Assembly (NCBI GenBank): GCA_014898415.1
Contig: RCTD01000016.1
Span: 124,001-188,000, forward strand
Length of the DNA stretch: 64,000 nt
Origin: Stromatinia cepivora
Lineage: Eukaryota > Ascomycota > Leotiomycetes > Helotiales > Sclerotiniaceae
Reading direction: 5' to 3'
Part shown: positions 25,995 to 35,989 of the stretch, piece after piece
How the letters are laid out: each line of letters starts with the position of its first letter
Position numbering within the stretch: position 1 is the stretch's first letter
Made by a program: the position numbers and the translations under genes
Notes under the pieces: model-generated
The model's input: the letters and a program-made list of their open reading frames with translations, nothing else
What the model was told of the DNA's origin: nothing
The model's database searches: none

Positions 25995-26193
25995 TATCAA
26001 AACAATTATATACAGGGAAATAAAGTTCATCAATAAATATATAGAACTATTAATACATTTTGATTTATTTAAAGAGCTAGAATCTATAGAGGGTAAAGAT
26101 CTATATAATGGTGTATGCCGAGGCATTAGTGCGAGCACTAGTGCTCATGTGATCCTTACCATCCTTACCATGCACGTGATTCATATTCCGACA
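25995..26193 (-). repeat. Layer D 5' LTR
   Basis: 199 bp. Its left half shows G-to-A changes on the plus strand. The right half (about 26090-26193) is nearly unmutated and ends ATATTCCGACA. The RIP boundary therefore falls inside the LTR. Confidence 0.87.
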
Positions 26194-29100
26194 AATAGTA
26201 TTGTTGAAATAATAAAAAATAGATTTTGCTTGTATCAGGATGAACAATGGAAATAGAATTATAGATTTTACAAATGAAATAAATTCGAAAATTATCGATA
26301 TCAGATATTACCAAATAGTCATTGTAAAGCAAAAGATTATTTTGGAATGATATATACTTATGATTTTGAATAGCTTGTATTTTAAATACTAATAAACTAT
26401 CTATAGTTTTATTTGCTTCGATAATATAATTAATTAAATCGAATCAAGGAACGATTTCATTCAAATCAATACTAATAATCACTATTTTGTCTGGATAATG
26501 CTTTTGTAAAGCTTTTTTTATAATTTCAATATCAATTTGATTATCTTTAATAAATTATTAAAAGCGATTCTTTTTTTTGGTATAATTCTGAAGATCCAAT
26601 TTATTGATTTAATAGATTAAAATATTGATGAAAAGGTTATCTTTTTTAAAGCGATATATAATGATAAAGTTATAATCAATTAGAACTTCTACTCAACAAA
26701 TTTATCGAGTATTAAAAGTCTTAATAATTATAAAATATTCGAAAGTCTTATAATCGATATAAATCTTGATTTTATATAATAAGCTAGCGAATTCTACTTT
26801 TCAATAATTGAAAAATCGAATAATTAATAGTATTTCTTTATTATAAATTTCGTAGTTCAGTTTAGCAGCAATTATGGTTTTGGAGAAATAAATTACAGGA
26901 AATCAATCTTTGCTATACTATTGTGATAATATATTAGCAATTACTTTATCGGATATATTTGTTTCGAGTATACAAAAGAATCAATGATTATAATATTACA
27001 AAAACGAAACAGAGATAAGCTTTTTCTTCAAAATATTAAATGCATTTTGATATACTTTATTGAATACGAATTTAATGTTTGTTTTAATGAATTCATTAAA
27101 AGATTTTGTTATTATATTATAATCCTTAATAAATCATCAATAAAAATTGTAAAAACCAAGGAATAATTAAATCCTTTTTATTGTTATCGAAAAGATTCAA
27201 TTTTCAATTATTTTAATCTTTTTAGGGTTTATTTTTATTCCTTTAGTAGAGATAATAAAATTCAAATATTTGATATATATAATATTGAATTTGTATTTTT
27301 TGAAATTTGTTTGTAGATTAATAACTTTTAATTGTTCGAGAATTAGTTTAATATAAATTTGATATTCTTTTTCGTTTTTGGAATAGATTAGAATATTATT
27401 GAGGTATATTATACAAAAGATATCTAAATAATCGAATAAAATATTATTTATATAATATTAATAGATTACAGAATTATTTGTTAATCTGAATAGTATTATC
27501 TTATATTTGTATAATCTGTATCAGATTCGAAAGATAGTATATTCTTTCGAAGTAGGATTTATTCTTATATAATGGAAAATTTGATGAATATCGAGTTTGG
27601 TAAAGACTTTAATATTGGAAAGCCGAGAAAGCGTTTCGTCGATCAAAGGGAGGGGATATTGATCTTTATATATCAAGGAATTCAATAATCTGAAGTTTAT
27701 ATAGAACCTTAAACTATTATTGGGTTTTTTGATGAATAAGATAGATATAATATAAAAAACTTGATTGGATTTAATAAAACCTTTGTTAAAATTATTTATA
27801 ATATATTTTTTGATGATTTTTAATTGTTTTAAGGATATCTTGTAAAATAAATTATAATATAAGATTTATTCTTTTTTGTTTTCCAATATAATTTTATAAT
27901 TATAAGATTGATTAAAAAGCAAGATATTTGATTTATACTTGAAAAAAGCTTAATGATATTATCGATATTCAAATAATATTTCGGATTCTGAATCGATTTC
28001 GGTTAATATTCGATCAAGTTTCTTTTAAACTTTTGTATTCTTGAATTCGATCAAAATAATTAATACTTTCTTTTTTATATATTATTCGTTTTATTGAGAA
28101 TTTATTATATCATTGAGTTTTTTCAAAATAATAATAAAGAGTTTAGTTTATTTATCTCTTTTATATTCTAATTGGAATTTATCGGATTTGAATATATATA
28201 AATCGAGGACTTCAGGCGATATATAAAGAAGGCATTTGTAGATCTATAATAATAATATAATTGATTGGAAAGGAGATAGATTGAATTTAAAAGGAATCAA
28301 AACTTCTTCTTTTTCAATAAAAATCTGTATTATATTTATATTTGAAGGTTCTTATTATATATCATTAATTGCAATTGATCTATTTAATTATAAATCTTTT
28401 CGATTCTAATATTCTTCGAATTGATTATTTTATCGATTAGTATTTTATTAGATTAATTAATCGATCTTTTATTTATGAAAAGATGATTAGATAATAAAGA
28501 GATTATTCGAATAAAAAATGATACAGGATTTCTTTTTAGATTATTCGAAATATCGATTGAAGTAATCAAACTTCACTTGAATTTCTGATAACCAAAATCT
28601 ACTTAAAATAATATTATAATTCCTTAATTCAATAATAAAAAAAGGGACAAAAAATTGTTCATAATTATTGATCATTAAATTAAAGAATATAAAATAAATA
28701 ATGATATAGTCTTATATATTATTATATTCTTTAATTTCAATTGAAACTTCAAATAATATAATTCTTGATTTAAATATAGGAAATAAATAATTAAAAAATA
28801 TAATATTAATAAAAACAAATCTATTTGCTTTAAAATCAATAAATATTCTTGATTAATAAGTATAACCATTTTTCGAAAAATTATAAAGAAAAATAAATAC
28901 TTCTTCTTTTATAAACTTGATTAAATCAAGAAATCTTATATTTTATATAATATTTAAAATAGAAATAGAATCTAAATATTTGGTTTTAAATACTTTTCTT
29001 TTTTTAAATAAATATTCTGTATAATTTTAATTATAACTTCTAAACTGAAGTTTTCTTTGATATTCCGATATTCTTTGAATTCTTGTATTTCTTCTTATAT

Positions 29101-30975
29101 CATCTCAATCTTATTAAAATTATCAATATAAAGCATCGATATATATACTATTCCAAAAAAAAAAAAGATAATAAGTATTTGAAATTCGAATAATTATTGA
29201 ATATAGTAGGGCCGATATATCCAGAAAGAATATTCCGGAATAGAAATAGTTTCAAAAACATAAAGGTTTCAAAATTGGAATTATTAAAGCTCTGAAAAGA
29301 TTGCAAAGGATTTGTAATAACTATTGATTTACGAATAACTACAGAAACTTTTCATTTAATATAATATCAATTTTATTCTCATAATGAAACTTCATTTTAA
29401 TCTATTTTAATAAATATATTCACAAATTTTTTTATAATTTTACAATCCTTAATAGATATTACTATTACTCGCAAAAGAAAATCAAAAATCTTCCATTCGA
29501 AATTCCTAAATAAAATCTTATCATCAATAATCTCTACTTAAATAACAAATAATCTGAACTTCCTATACCATTCTAGAAAATTACTATATCAAATTATATT
29601 AGATATAATCCATATCTTATATTGAAAATAAACATTATTAATTTCGATTGGGTTCCAATAAATCATTACAAATTGTTCAATCAATTCGAATACTATAAAT
29701 CGGAGCATTTGTATATAAAAAATATAACAATATACTTATACTTCTAATTCGATTTGATTGATTATATATATATAGCATTACATTTCATTTTTAAATAATA
29801 TAATATATAGTTCAAATTATTTTATAATCAATAATTATTATAAATTAATTTTAGATTCAATATTATCGTTAAATTTAATAATAAGATTTATAAATTTTAA
29901 TATATATATATCTTATTATAAACTATAATTAATACAGGAATATAATCTTGATTAATTAAATTGGTTTCTTAAATAAAAGAACCCCTAATTATTAGATAAA
30001 TCGTTATTTCTTAAAAAGAAAAAAGAACCATCGAAGAGCTTTAAATAATTAGATTGTTTAATCAAAGTTTTCTTCTTTTGATTTTGGGATCTTCGAGTTT
30101 ATTTAAATAAAGATCCTTAAATTTCGATTAAAGAAATAAAAGGAATCTCAAATACTATTGTTAATCTGGATACTTATATAAGTATCATTTGGGATTCAGA
30201 AAAAGATTGTACTATTACAAAGTTCATTGTTATTATAGTTTTTAATTATTAATTCTCCTCTTTCAAATTTATAATCATTATATAAAGATCTTATAATTAT
30301 AATAATAATTCGGGAGGAATAATTAAATCGTTAAAAATATCAACTTTATATACTGGAATCTTCTCTTTATTAGTTTTCTTTCTTTTAATAATAATATTAT
30401 CCAATCTTATATTTATATTTTCTTCGAAGAATTATTGAAATAATTGAGGAGAAAAAAAGAGTTTCTTAGAATATGTTTTCGAAGATTCGGAGTATATAGA
30501 AAGAAAAATTCATTATATTATAAAAGTGATGATATATTTCTAAAAAGGTTTATCTTCATCAATTAGATTGGAATAGATCTTTTTCCTCTGAATATAATAT
30601 TCGTAAAAGTTCATTTAAGAAGGTATTATTAAAATGAAATATTATTTAAGAGGTTATCAGATAATCAAATACTTATAAATGAATTGTAGATAATATAATA
30701 TACAAAAACTATAATAAAGCTGAATAAATAAAATCAATTATATTCCTTAGAATCTATAATTAAAGAATTATAACTTATAAAAAGCGATTAGATATATATA
30801 CACAAATACTTATTTGTGGGTTGCAGGGTTGTGCGTATGCATTATTAGGGTTACCATTTTACCATATTAAATCGTATGATTCGTAATGCATACATATAGA
30901 TGATCAGCTCATAAATTGATATAGGAGATAAGAGGTATCACGTGGTTAGCCTCCTGTGGTTCACGATTCGTGACA
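26194..30975 (-). mobile_element. Layer A, right piece: RIP-mutated gag-pol and 5' LTR
   Basis: It aligns colinearly in reverse with 12967 down to 8153 of element C, covering the integrase zinc module, RNase H, RT, protease, gag, leader and 5' LTR. The gag stop and slippery heptamer are recognisable near 28970-28990. All long frames are destroyed by C-to-T/G-to-A changes. The ORFs at 26984-27166 and 28675-28869 only mirror chance frames of the intact copy. The element ends at 30975 beside CAAGA (30976-30980), whose duplicate lies outside the window. Confidence 0.93.
30694..30975 (-). repeat. Layer A 5' LTR
   Basis: 282 bp, same length as the LTRs of C and alignable throughout. The outer 50 bases (30925-30975) are nearly identical to C, while the inner part is heavily RIP-mutated. 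Confidence 0.92.
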
Positions 30976-31396
30976 CAAGAGATCTTGAACTTAATCCACA
31001 TAGCCGCAATGGAGATTCGTAATGATGTAAACGCCGCCACTGAAGTACCGCTGACTTTCATTCCGGGAAAGCTGCAAAGAAATCCAAAGAGAATTCAGAA
31101 ATATCCATCAACAATTCGTATATCATCTCTCATAATTGATATTATATATTTGCTAACCTTTCCGCCCTTCCATAGATTCGCCACGGATATAATTCGGTTG
31201 TCGCTCAAATTCTGGACCCTACTCGAATTGATGTAAATAATTGGGATCTTTAGATTTTTGTTATGTTTAAGGGCTCATTTGGTATTCCCTAGGGAATTGT
31301 AGCTGTTGCGATACCAATCATCAAAGAGAGGGACTCGTTTATCGAGTATTATCATGAAGGACAAGTTGTTAGGGCTGAATGGACAATCGGTGCTAT
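30976..31396 (+). pseudogene. Gene fragment truncated by the retrotransposon nest
   Basis: An open plus-strand frame starts directly at the transposon border and runs to 31231 (AAMEIRND..., VPLTFIPGK, TFPPFHRFA). A GTAAAT donor follows at 31232. Joining it to the acceptor CCTAG before GGAATTG (about 31299) keeps the frame and adds about 38 residues, including IPIIKERDSFIEYYHEGQ, up to a TAA near 31394. Composition is ordinary and no ATG precedes the first residues except one at 31012. I read it as the 3' part of a gene whose 5' part was displaced by the insertion, or an old relic. I do not recognise the family. Confidence 0.4.
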
Positions 31397-31499
31397 GATA
31401 CATATGTAAGGAGGTTCTTCCTTAGCTTTGGATGGATGCGGGAAGACTGCCTTCATATTCTTTCTTTTTAAGATGAAACGATTTAAAGAAGTCATTTGT

Positions 31500-31928
31500 T
31501 TAAGCCGAACCGATCATCAAGGAAGCCACGTTTTCGTATCTTGCAATGGTTGGTGTTGGGAAGAAGAGCTGAGGACCGAAAATCATTTTGTTCGTGATGT
31601 TGATTGATTGTTGAAGTACTATATATTGGTTATTGCCAAAGGGTAGATATATATGAATCAATAATTTACCTAATGGTTCTTTTCTTTTATGTATGGTATT
31701 ACAAGCCACAAGTTGTGAATTGTATTTCGATTGATATACTTTAAGTCTTTGAGTTTTGTTTATACAATATCCCAAGTATTTCAAAATCTCAGAGTAGATT
31801 GAAAATGCTACTTCGTCCGAGGATTGTCGCTGTTCGTATGTTGTACCCTTCTCCACTCCACGAAATATTGTTGATATGTCGGGATTCTGTAGGCCGTTGT
31901 GGACGTCCATCTGTGATTCGATTAGCAT
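31500..31928 (-). CDS. Hypothetical protein, 142 aa, doubtful
   Basis: A single minus-strand frame from ATG to TAA that includes RKEPLGKLLIHIYLPFGNN and GPQLFFPTPTIARYENVASL near the end. No signal peptide, membrane segment or known domain was recognised. An overlapping frame to its right (31789-31971) could belong to another exon of the same decayed gene. The region borders the transposon nest, and a relic is as likely as a functional gene. Confidence 0.2.
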   Translation of the reverse strand: MLIESQMDVHNGLQNPDISTIFRGVEKGTTYEQRQSSDEVAFSIYSEILKYLGYCINKTQRLKVYQSKYNSQLVACNTIHKRKEPLGKLLIHIYLPFGNNQYIVLQQSINITNKMIFGPQLFFPTPTIARYENVASLMIGSA

Positions 31929-31971
31929 TCCACCAAACCATCAAACGATATATATAATTGGCCTTGCTCAC

Positions 31972-32628
31972 TTTCGCAAATCTCTTGGGTTAAAGAAGAT
32001 GAACATAATCTCGGATAAAAGCAAGGGGCGAATTGAAAGACGCATAGAGCTATATTAGAAAAGGTCCGTGGATTTACCCCCATGTTGTTTGATCCTAGTA
32101 TTATATTTACTACATGAGTGTTTTGGAAATCTGTGTAAACAGAGCCAATCTGGTAATCAAGGTTGATGTCTCCGTGGTCACGTGATCATTTACACTAAAC
32201 TATTAGTCTCATACACTATTATAAATAATCTTAGCTAGTAGTCTTTAATCTATATACTCTTTTACTATTATTAATTTGGGTAGTTGTTCCCACTATAACA
32301 CCAGATCTCATTCCGCTATTTCTCAGACATCAGAATGCTATGCGAGGTCTAGTTATGCAAGGTCTGCTCCCTGAAAAGGTAGGAACAAGAAATCATTTAT
32401 TCTATTCAACATTAGTAATGTTACATTGATGGGGCAGACTAAATGATGTTGAGGAGCAAGAGCTTTAGCCGGAGTGAGAATTTCATCATCTACTTTTGGT
32501 ACAATATCTAGCTTTCATTACTGATCTCGCTAGATTATATATATTATTATTGATTTTGGTTTGATAGGATGTACTTGAAATAGTAGCTATAATATTAAGT
32601 TACAACTATAATAGTAGTTAGAGACTTC
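31972..32628. other. No gene recognised
   Basis: Mixed-composition DNA with many stops. A short AT-rich tract lies at about 32200-32280. I saw no LTR pair, RNA gene or long frame. Confidence 0.5.
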
Positions 32629-32886
32629 GTGAATCTACTAGTAGATACTGAAAAATATCTATGTAATTTATTCTTCTCCTATTTCATCCAACAGAAATTA
32701 TCACCACTACAAATCAATATTTATACTCCCTCAGTCTCCATAGTTAATGAGAATTGTAATCCTATAGCAATCTATTCTCAGCTTTTATCAGAATCACTTT
32801 CTTGGAAGGACTTTAATACGAGATACAAGGAGCTCTCTTCTTGTGATCATGATCTTTGTCCTAATTGTTGTCAAATGCCCGTATGA
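32629..32886 (+). CDS. Possible exon of an unrecognised gene
   Basis: An open frame with no ATG at its start, preceded by a plausible acceptor (GTTAG before 32616). It ends at a GTATGA donor after SSCDHDLCPNCCQMP. The CxxCC cluster is suggestive, but too little is left to name a domain. A possible continuation after 32930 is Thr/Asn-rich and soon stops. It may be part of a decayed gene. Confidence 0.2.
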   Translation: MNLLVDTEKYLCNLFFSYFIQQKLSPLQINIYTPSVSIVNENCNPIAIYSQLLSESLSWKDFNTRYKELSSCDHDLCPNCCQMPV

Positions 32887-33623
32887 TATTCTCTAACCAT
32901 ATAACTTTTGAATGATTTTAAGTTAATAGATATAAGGGAATTTCTCCCTCTACAGACACTAATGCTACTTCTACTAATACACCAATTGTTAATACTGAGC
33001 CATTGATTAAAACTGAACTAGTATCAATGACTAATTTGGAAGAAAGAAAAAATTGGCCATCATCTAACGACCGAATGAAGAAATAGGAAATTTCACCTGC
33101 ATATTACTGAAAAAGTCAAAAATCACATCTGGCCACGAGACCTGGAGAATAGGCCCCTCAAACTTGTCAAGGATGGGAGGATTTTGAGAGTGGACAATGA
33201 ATGGATCTTGGGCTTTTACTTGACTTTTACTTATCTATTGTCATTACGATACTTTCTTGAAAAGATGAAATAATTAATTTCCACAAATATACTTATGAAA
33301 ATGTACAACATCACTTTTGCTTATCCACTGGATTTCTCTGCCTTTTTTGTGCTTGCTAATCTAGATTGGATAGAGTACTTATTAGAGGGTGACTATTGTA
33401 TTGAAGAGTCTCAGCACTAGGTTATCTCCTCAGAACCCGAGATTCCATCCACATAACACATTTCGTTGCGGGTTCACCTTGTTTGTGATCAGGTTCTTTT
33501 CTTTCGGCATTTATATCAGGCAGGGAACTTAAAGAAGTAATGAGTTCCAACAAAGAGAATACTATATATTTCATCAAACAATTTACAGTAAATTTCCACT
33601 CCTTATGGGAGAGAAATTGAAGC
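32887..33623. other. No gene recognised
   Basis: No long frame on either strand and nothing repeat-like was seen. This is the downstream flank of the minus-strand gene at 33624. Confidence 0.5.
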
Positions 33624-34646
33624 TCAACCAGCTGTCACCCAATGTACAAAATAAACAAACAAAGAGCAGAAACCCTTCATGATATCACACATCATTTCTC
33701 CCAAAAATACAAAAATGTTCTTCTCCCATGCCAACAAAGCTCTGACTTCCCATGTACGGTCAATGATTTCAATCGAACCTCCCTTATACATAGCACAAGG
33801 ACACATACCCCTCTCTACTTTAATTTTCCATTGCCCATCATTCAAGTCTTCCAAATGAAAACGACGGATTCCACCATCTGAGCGCTTTAATATGTGCATC
33901 AATAGCGCAAAGTAGTCACTCCAATTAATCCCTCTTGTACAAACTATAGTTTTCAAAAGCACAAGATGTCCAATGGGATGCCACATCAGATAGTTTGTTG
34001 GCATACTGCAGTTCAAGGTACCTAGTTCAATGCAGACGTAAGACTGGGGCCAAATATGGGTAATTCTAAATCCCCCTCTATCGTAGTTTTCAAAGCCCTC
34101 TCTATTGTAGTTGATATGCTTGCAAGGTGTAGAAGACAGCAAAAATGCTGTTGTTGCAGAGGATGGTTGAATGAAAGGGGTTGTCAAAGATGAAGTGGGA
34201 GGAGAGATGGTAGGTTGAGGGAAAGAAGCTGTAAAGATTGCAGAAGACGATGATGCTGTAGAAGCTGTAGAAGATATTGATGTATTGACGTAAGATGCTT
34301 GGTGATATTTGTTTGGCGAATTTTCTGTTTCCAGAAGCATTTCCGTGCCTTCAATTCCCTTACAATGCCAAAATTCATCATCCGAAGTTTTGTTTGATGA
34401 GAAGAACGATTTTATTTGGCTACCAAAAGGTGAAGATAGTATAGCAGGAACTATGGGAGATAACGGTGAAGGAATTGATCCATGATTTGTTGGATGAGGT
34501 GTAAAATGCGGAGAAGCCGAGGAAGTTGAAGAGCATGCAGGAGGCGCAAGAACCAAAGGAAGAGAATAGTTTAGAAACCTATTCTTTTTGAAATGAACGG
34601 AAGGTATATCACAGGTAACGGAAGTGAACGAATCTAATGGAGTCAT
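33624..34646 (-). CDS. Hypothetical protein, Ser/Thr/Pro-rich N-terminus
   Basis: A single-exon frame of 340 codons. Residues 1-170 are dominated by Ser, Thr and Pro and look disordered, with SSTASTASSSS-type runs. Residues 175-340 look folded: ITHIWPQSYVCIELGTL, MWHPIGHLVLLKT, a short helix DYFALLMHILKR, DGQWKIKVERGMCPC and a hydrophobic C-terminal segment. I do not recognise the fold or a catalytic motif. No signal peptide is evident. The ATG at 34646 is the first in frame. The upstream region is only 76 bp long before an LTR begins at 34723, so its promoter is now partly transposon sequence. It could be a lineage-specific orphan gene. Confidence 0.5.
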   Translation of the reverse strand: MTPLDSFTSVTCDIPSVHFKKNRFLNYSLPLVLAPPACSSTSSASPHFTPHPTNHGSIPSPLSPIVPAILSSPFGSQIKSFFSSNKTSDDEFWHCKGIEGTEMLLETENSPNKYHQASYVNTSISSTASTASSSSAIFTASFPQPTISPPTSSLTTPFIQPSSATTAFLLSSTPCKHINYNREGFENYDRGGFRITHIWPQSYVCIELGTLNCSMPTNYLMWHPIGHLVLLKTIVCTRGINWSDYFALLMHILKRSDGGIRRFHLEDLNDGQWKIKVERGMCPCAMYKGGSIEIIDRTWEVRALLAWEKNIFVFLGEMMCDIMKGFCSLFVYFVHWVTAG

Positions 34647-34722
34647 TGAGATGAATTAGATTGAACTTTTGAATTTGAAGAATAGAAGGCAATTGCGAAC
34701 CGATTGCCTTGGTACGACAACT

Positions 34723-35102
34723 TGTTACGAGGGTTGCCTTCTAGATCACATGGAAGTGCTCTAGACTCTCGAAGGACTTTCAAGTAACAGTAACAATGGT
34801 TGCAATTCGTAACTAATAGTAGAGTATACTAAATGATTGATCTTGAGCACGAAGCTCTACAGTAAGGAAACCCATCCTGATTATATAGACCTTCATGTTT
34901 CCTGGACCGATAAGTCGAAACCCGACAAACCGACCCCCGCAAAACCGATCCTAACTCGTCGGTTTCTAGTTATGTGATCTGTATCCTCTTAGATGGCTAA
35001 GCTCTGGGTTCTACTGTAGCATTTAGCTACCGAACCTAAAATTCCAAGACCTTATTAGTCATGTGATGTAAGAAACGTGACAATGTTACGCCCGTCGTAA
35101 CA
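34723..35102 (-). repeat. LTR of a truncated gypsy element
   Basis: A 380-bp unit with perfect terminal TGTTACGA...TCGTAACA ends. It is not related to the LTRs of A-D. The following bases CTATCCCCCTTCTAGC are the complement of a purine tract, so this is the 3' LTR of a minus-strand element. That agrees with the minus-strand integrase relic further right. No partner LTR is in the window. Confidence 0.75.
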
Positions 35103-35199
35103 CTATCCCCCTTCTAGCTTAGCGCTTGCCCCAAGCGTTCTTATATAGCGCCGTTCCCCACTTAGTTCTGACAATAATGGCTTTCTTTCATTCTTCAAT

Positions 35200-35760
35200 A
35201 TGCCTATCATAAAATCAACATCTGTTCACACCGATACCTTCCTAGCTCGTCGAGTTGAACGTTCTGGTATAGAAAGAGAACCTTGCGAATTGTGCTTGAA
35301 TTCCGATCGTCGCTGCTTGGTGGACAGTTCCGAATCAAAACGTTGCGCTGAGTGTATTCGAAACAAAAAGGGTCGCTGCAATCCAGGGCCTGAAATAATG
35401 ACGTCTTACGAGTCGTTGGACCGACAACAGGAACGCCTACGCCAGGAGGAAGAAGAGGCAATGGCCAAAATCCTCCGGCTTCGTAAACAACAGGCCTTCC
35501 TTCGCAAACGAGAAAAAGAAATGATCCGTCGTGACGTACGGACGCTGGAAGAGCTCGATGCTCTCGAGGAGAAGGAGAGATTGGAGAAGGAGCGTGTGGA
35601 GAAAGGGAAGGAGATTTCAGCGTCGTCGCCTGCTGCTCCTAATTCTTTCGCCTTTGATTCTTCATTGGATTCTGCGGTACTCGCTGCGATGGAATCGCCT
35701 TCTTTCTGGGTAGATCCGGGTGTCGTTGGTGAAAGGCCTTCAACTTCTCAGGGTCCTTGA
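35200..35760 (+). CDS. Accessory antisense ORF of a gypsy element: Cys-rich coiled-coil protein
   Basis: A 186-aa intact frame on the strand opposite to the element's pol, lying between the 3' LTR and the pol 3' end. Residues 26-62 form a Cys cluster, CELC (x8) C (x10) CAEC (x8) C, reminiscent of a zinc-binding DNA-binding module but not a canonical Zn2Cys6 spacing. Residues 72-135 are a charged coiled coil (RQQERLRQEEEEAMAKILRL and onward). The tail is Ser/Pro-rich. A TATA-like TTATATA lies near 35140 and the ATG at 35200 is the first in frame. Composition is normal and no RIP-type stops occur, although DNA from about 36000 to 36760 is RIP-mutated. Accessory genes of unknown role are known in Botrytis gypsy elements (brtn, from memory); whether this is related I cannot tell. 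Confidence 0.6.
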   Translation: MPIIKSTSVHTDTFLARRVERSGIEREPCELCLNSDRRCLVDSSESKRCAECIRNKKGRCNPGPEIMTSYESLDRQQERLRQEEEEAMAKILRLRKQQAFLRKREKEMIRRDVRTLEELDALEEKERLEKERVEKGKEISASSPAAPNSFAFDSSLDSAVLAAMESPSFWVDPGVVGERPSTSQGP

Positions 35761-35989
35761 GGTGTTTCTTAAATTCCCAGGTGTTCTCTGAATGTAGGTA
35801 ACCTTCCTATTTGATTAAATATTTGATTATCCTATTGACATACTTGCAATCCAGTATATCTTCGATAAAATATAATTCCTTTGGGTTGACTGGCTCGATC
35901 TCGGTGTTTGGTGTTCTTGACGCTCCTGATAATACTGGTTCGAGTAAGGATATATGGAATATTGGATGGATGTGTAGTAGTTTTAGTTT

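Larger units (their letters stand above)
19468..26193 (-). mobile_element. Layer D: RIP-mutated Ty1/copia element
   Basis: 199-bp direct repeats (19468-19666 and 25995-26193) bound the element, with a perfect 5-bp duplication AATAG (19463-19467 and 26194-26198). Layer A aligns to C without loss across the insertion. Minus-strand relics of a copia RNase H near the left end and of the protease/pre-integrase region near 22.8-23.1 kb give the copia order and put the 5' LTR on the right. The whole interior is riddled with stops. Confidence 0.9.

Noticed and set aside
1..30975. AT-rich DNA as a mitochondrial insertion or another organism's DNA
   Set aside because: Large parts align base for base with the intact element C through C-to-T and G-to-A changes, and the rest is bounded by LTR pairs with target duplications.
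32160..32300. Possible solo LTR ending near TATAACA
   Set aside because: No convincing TG start, terminal match, duplication or second copy was found in the window.
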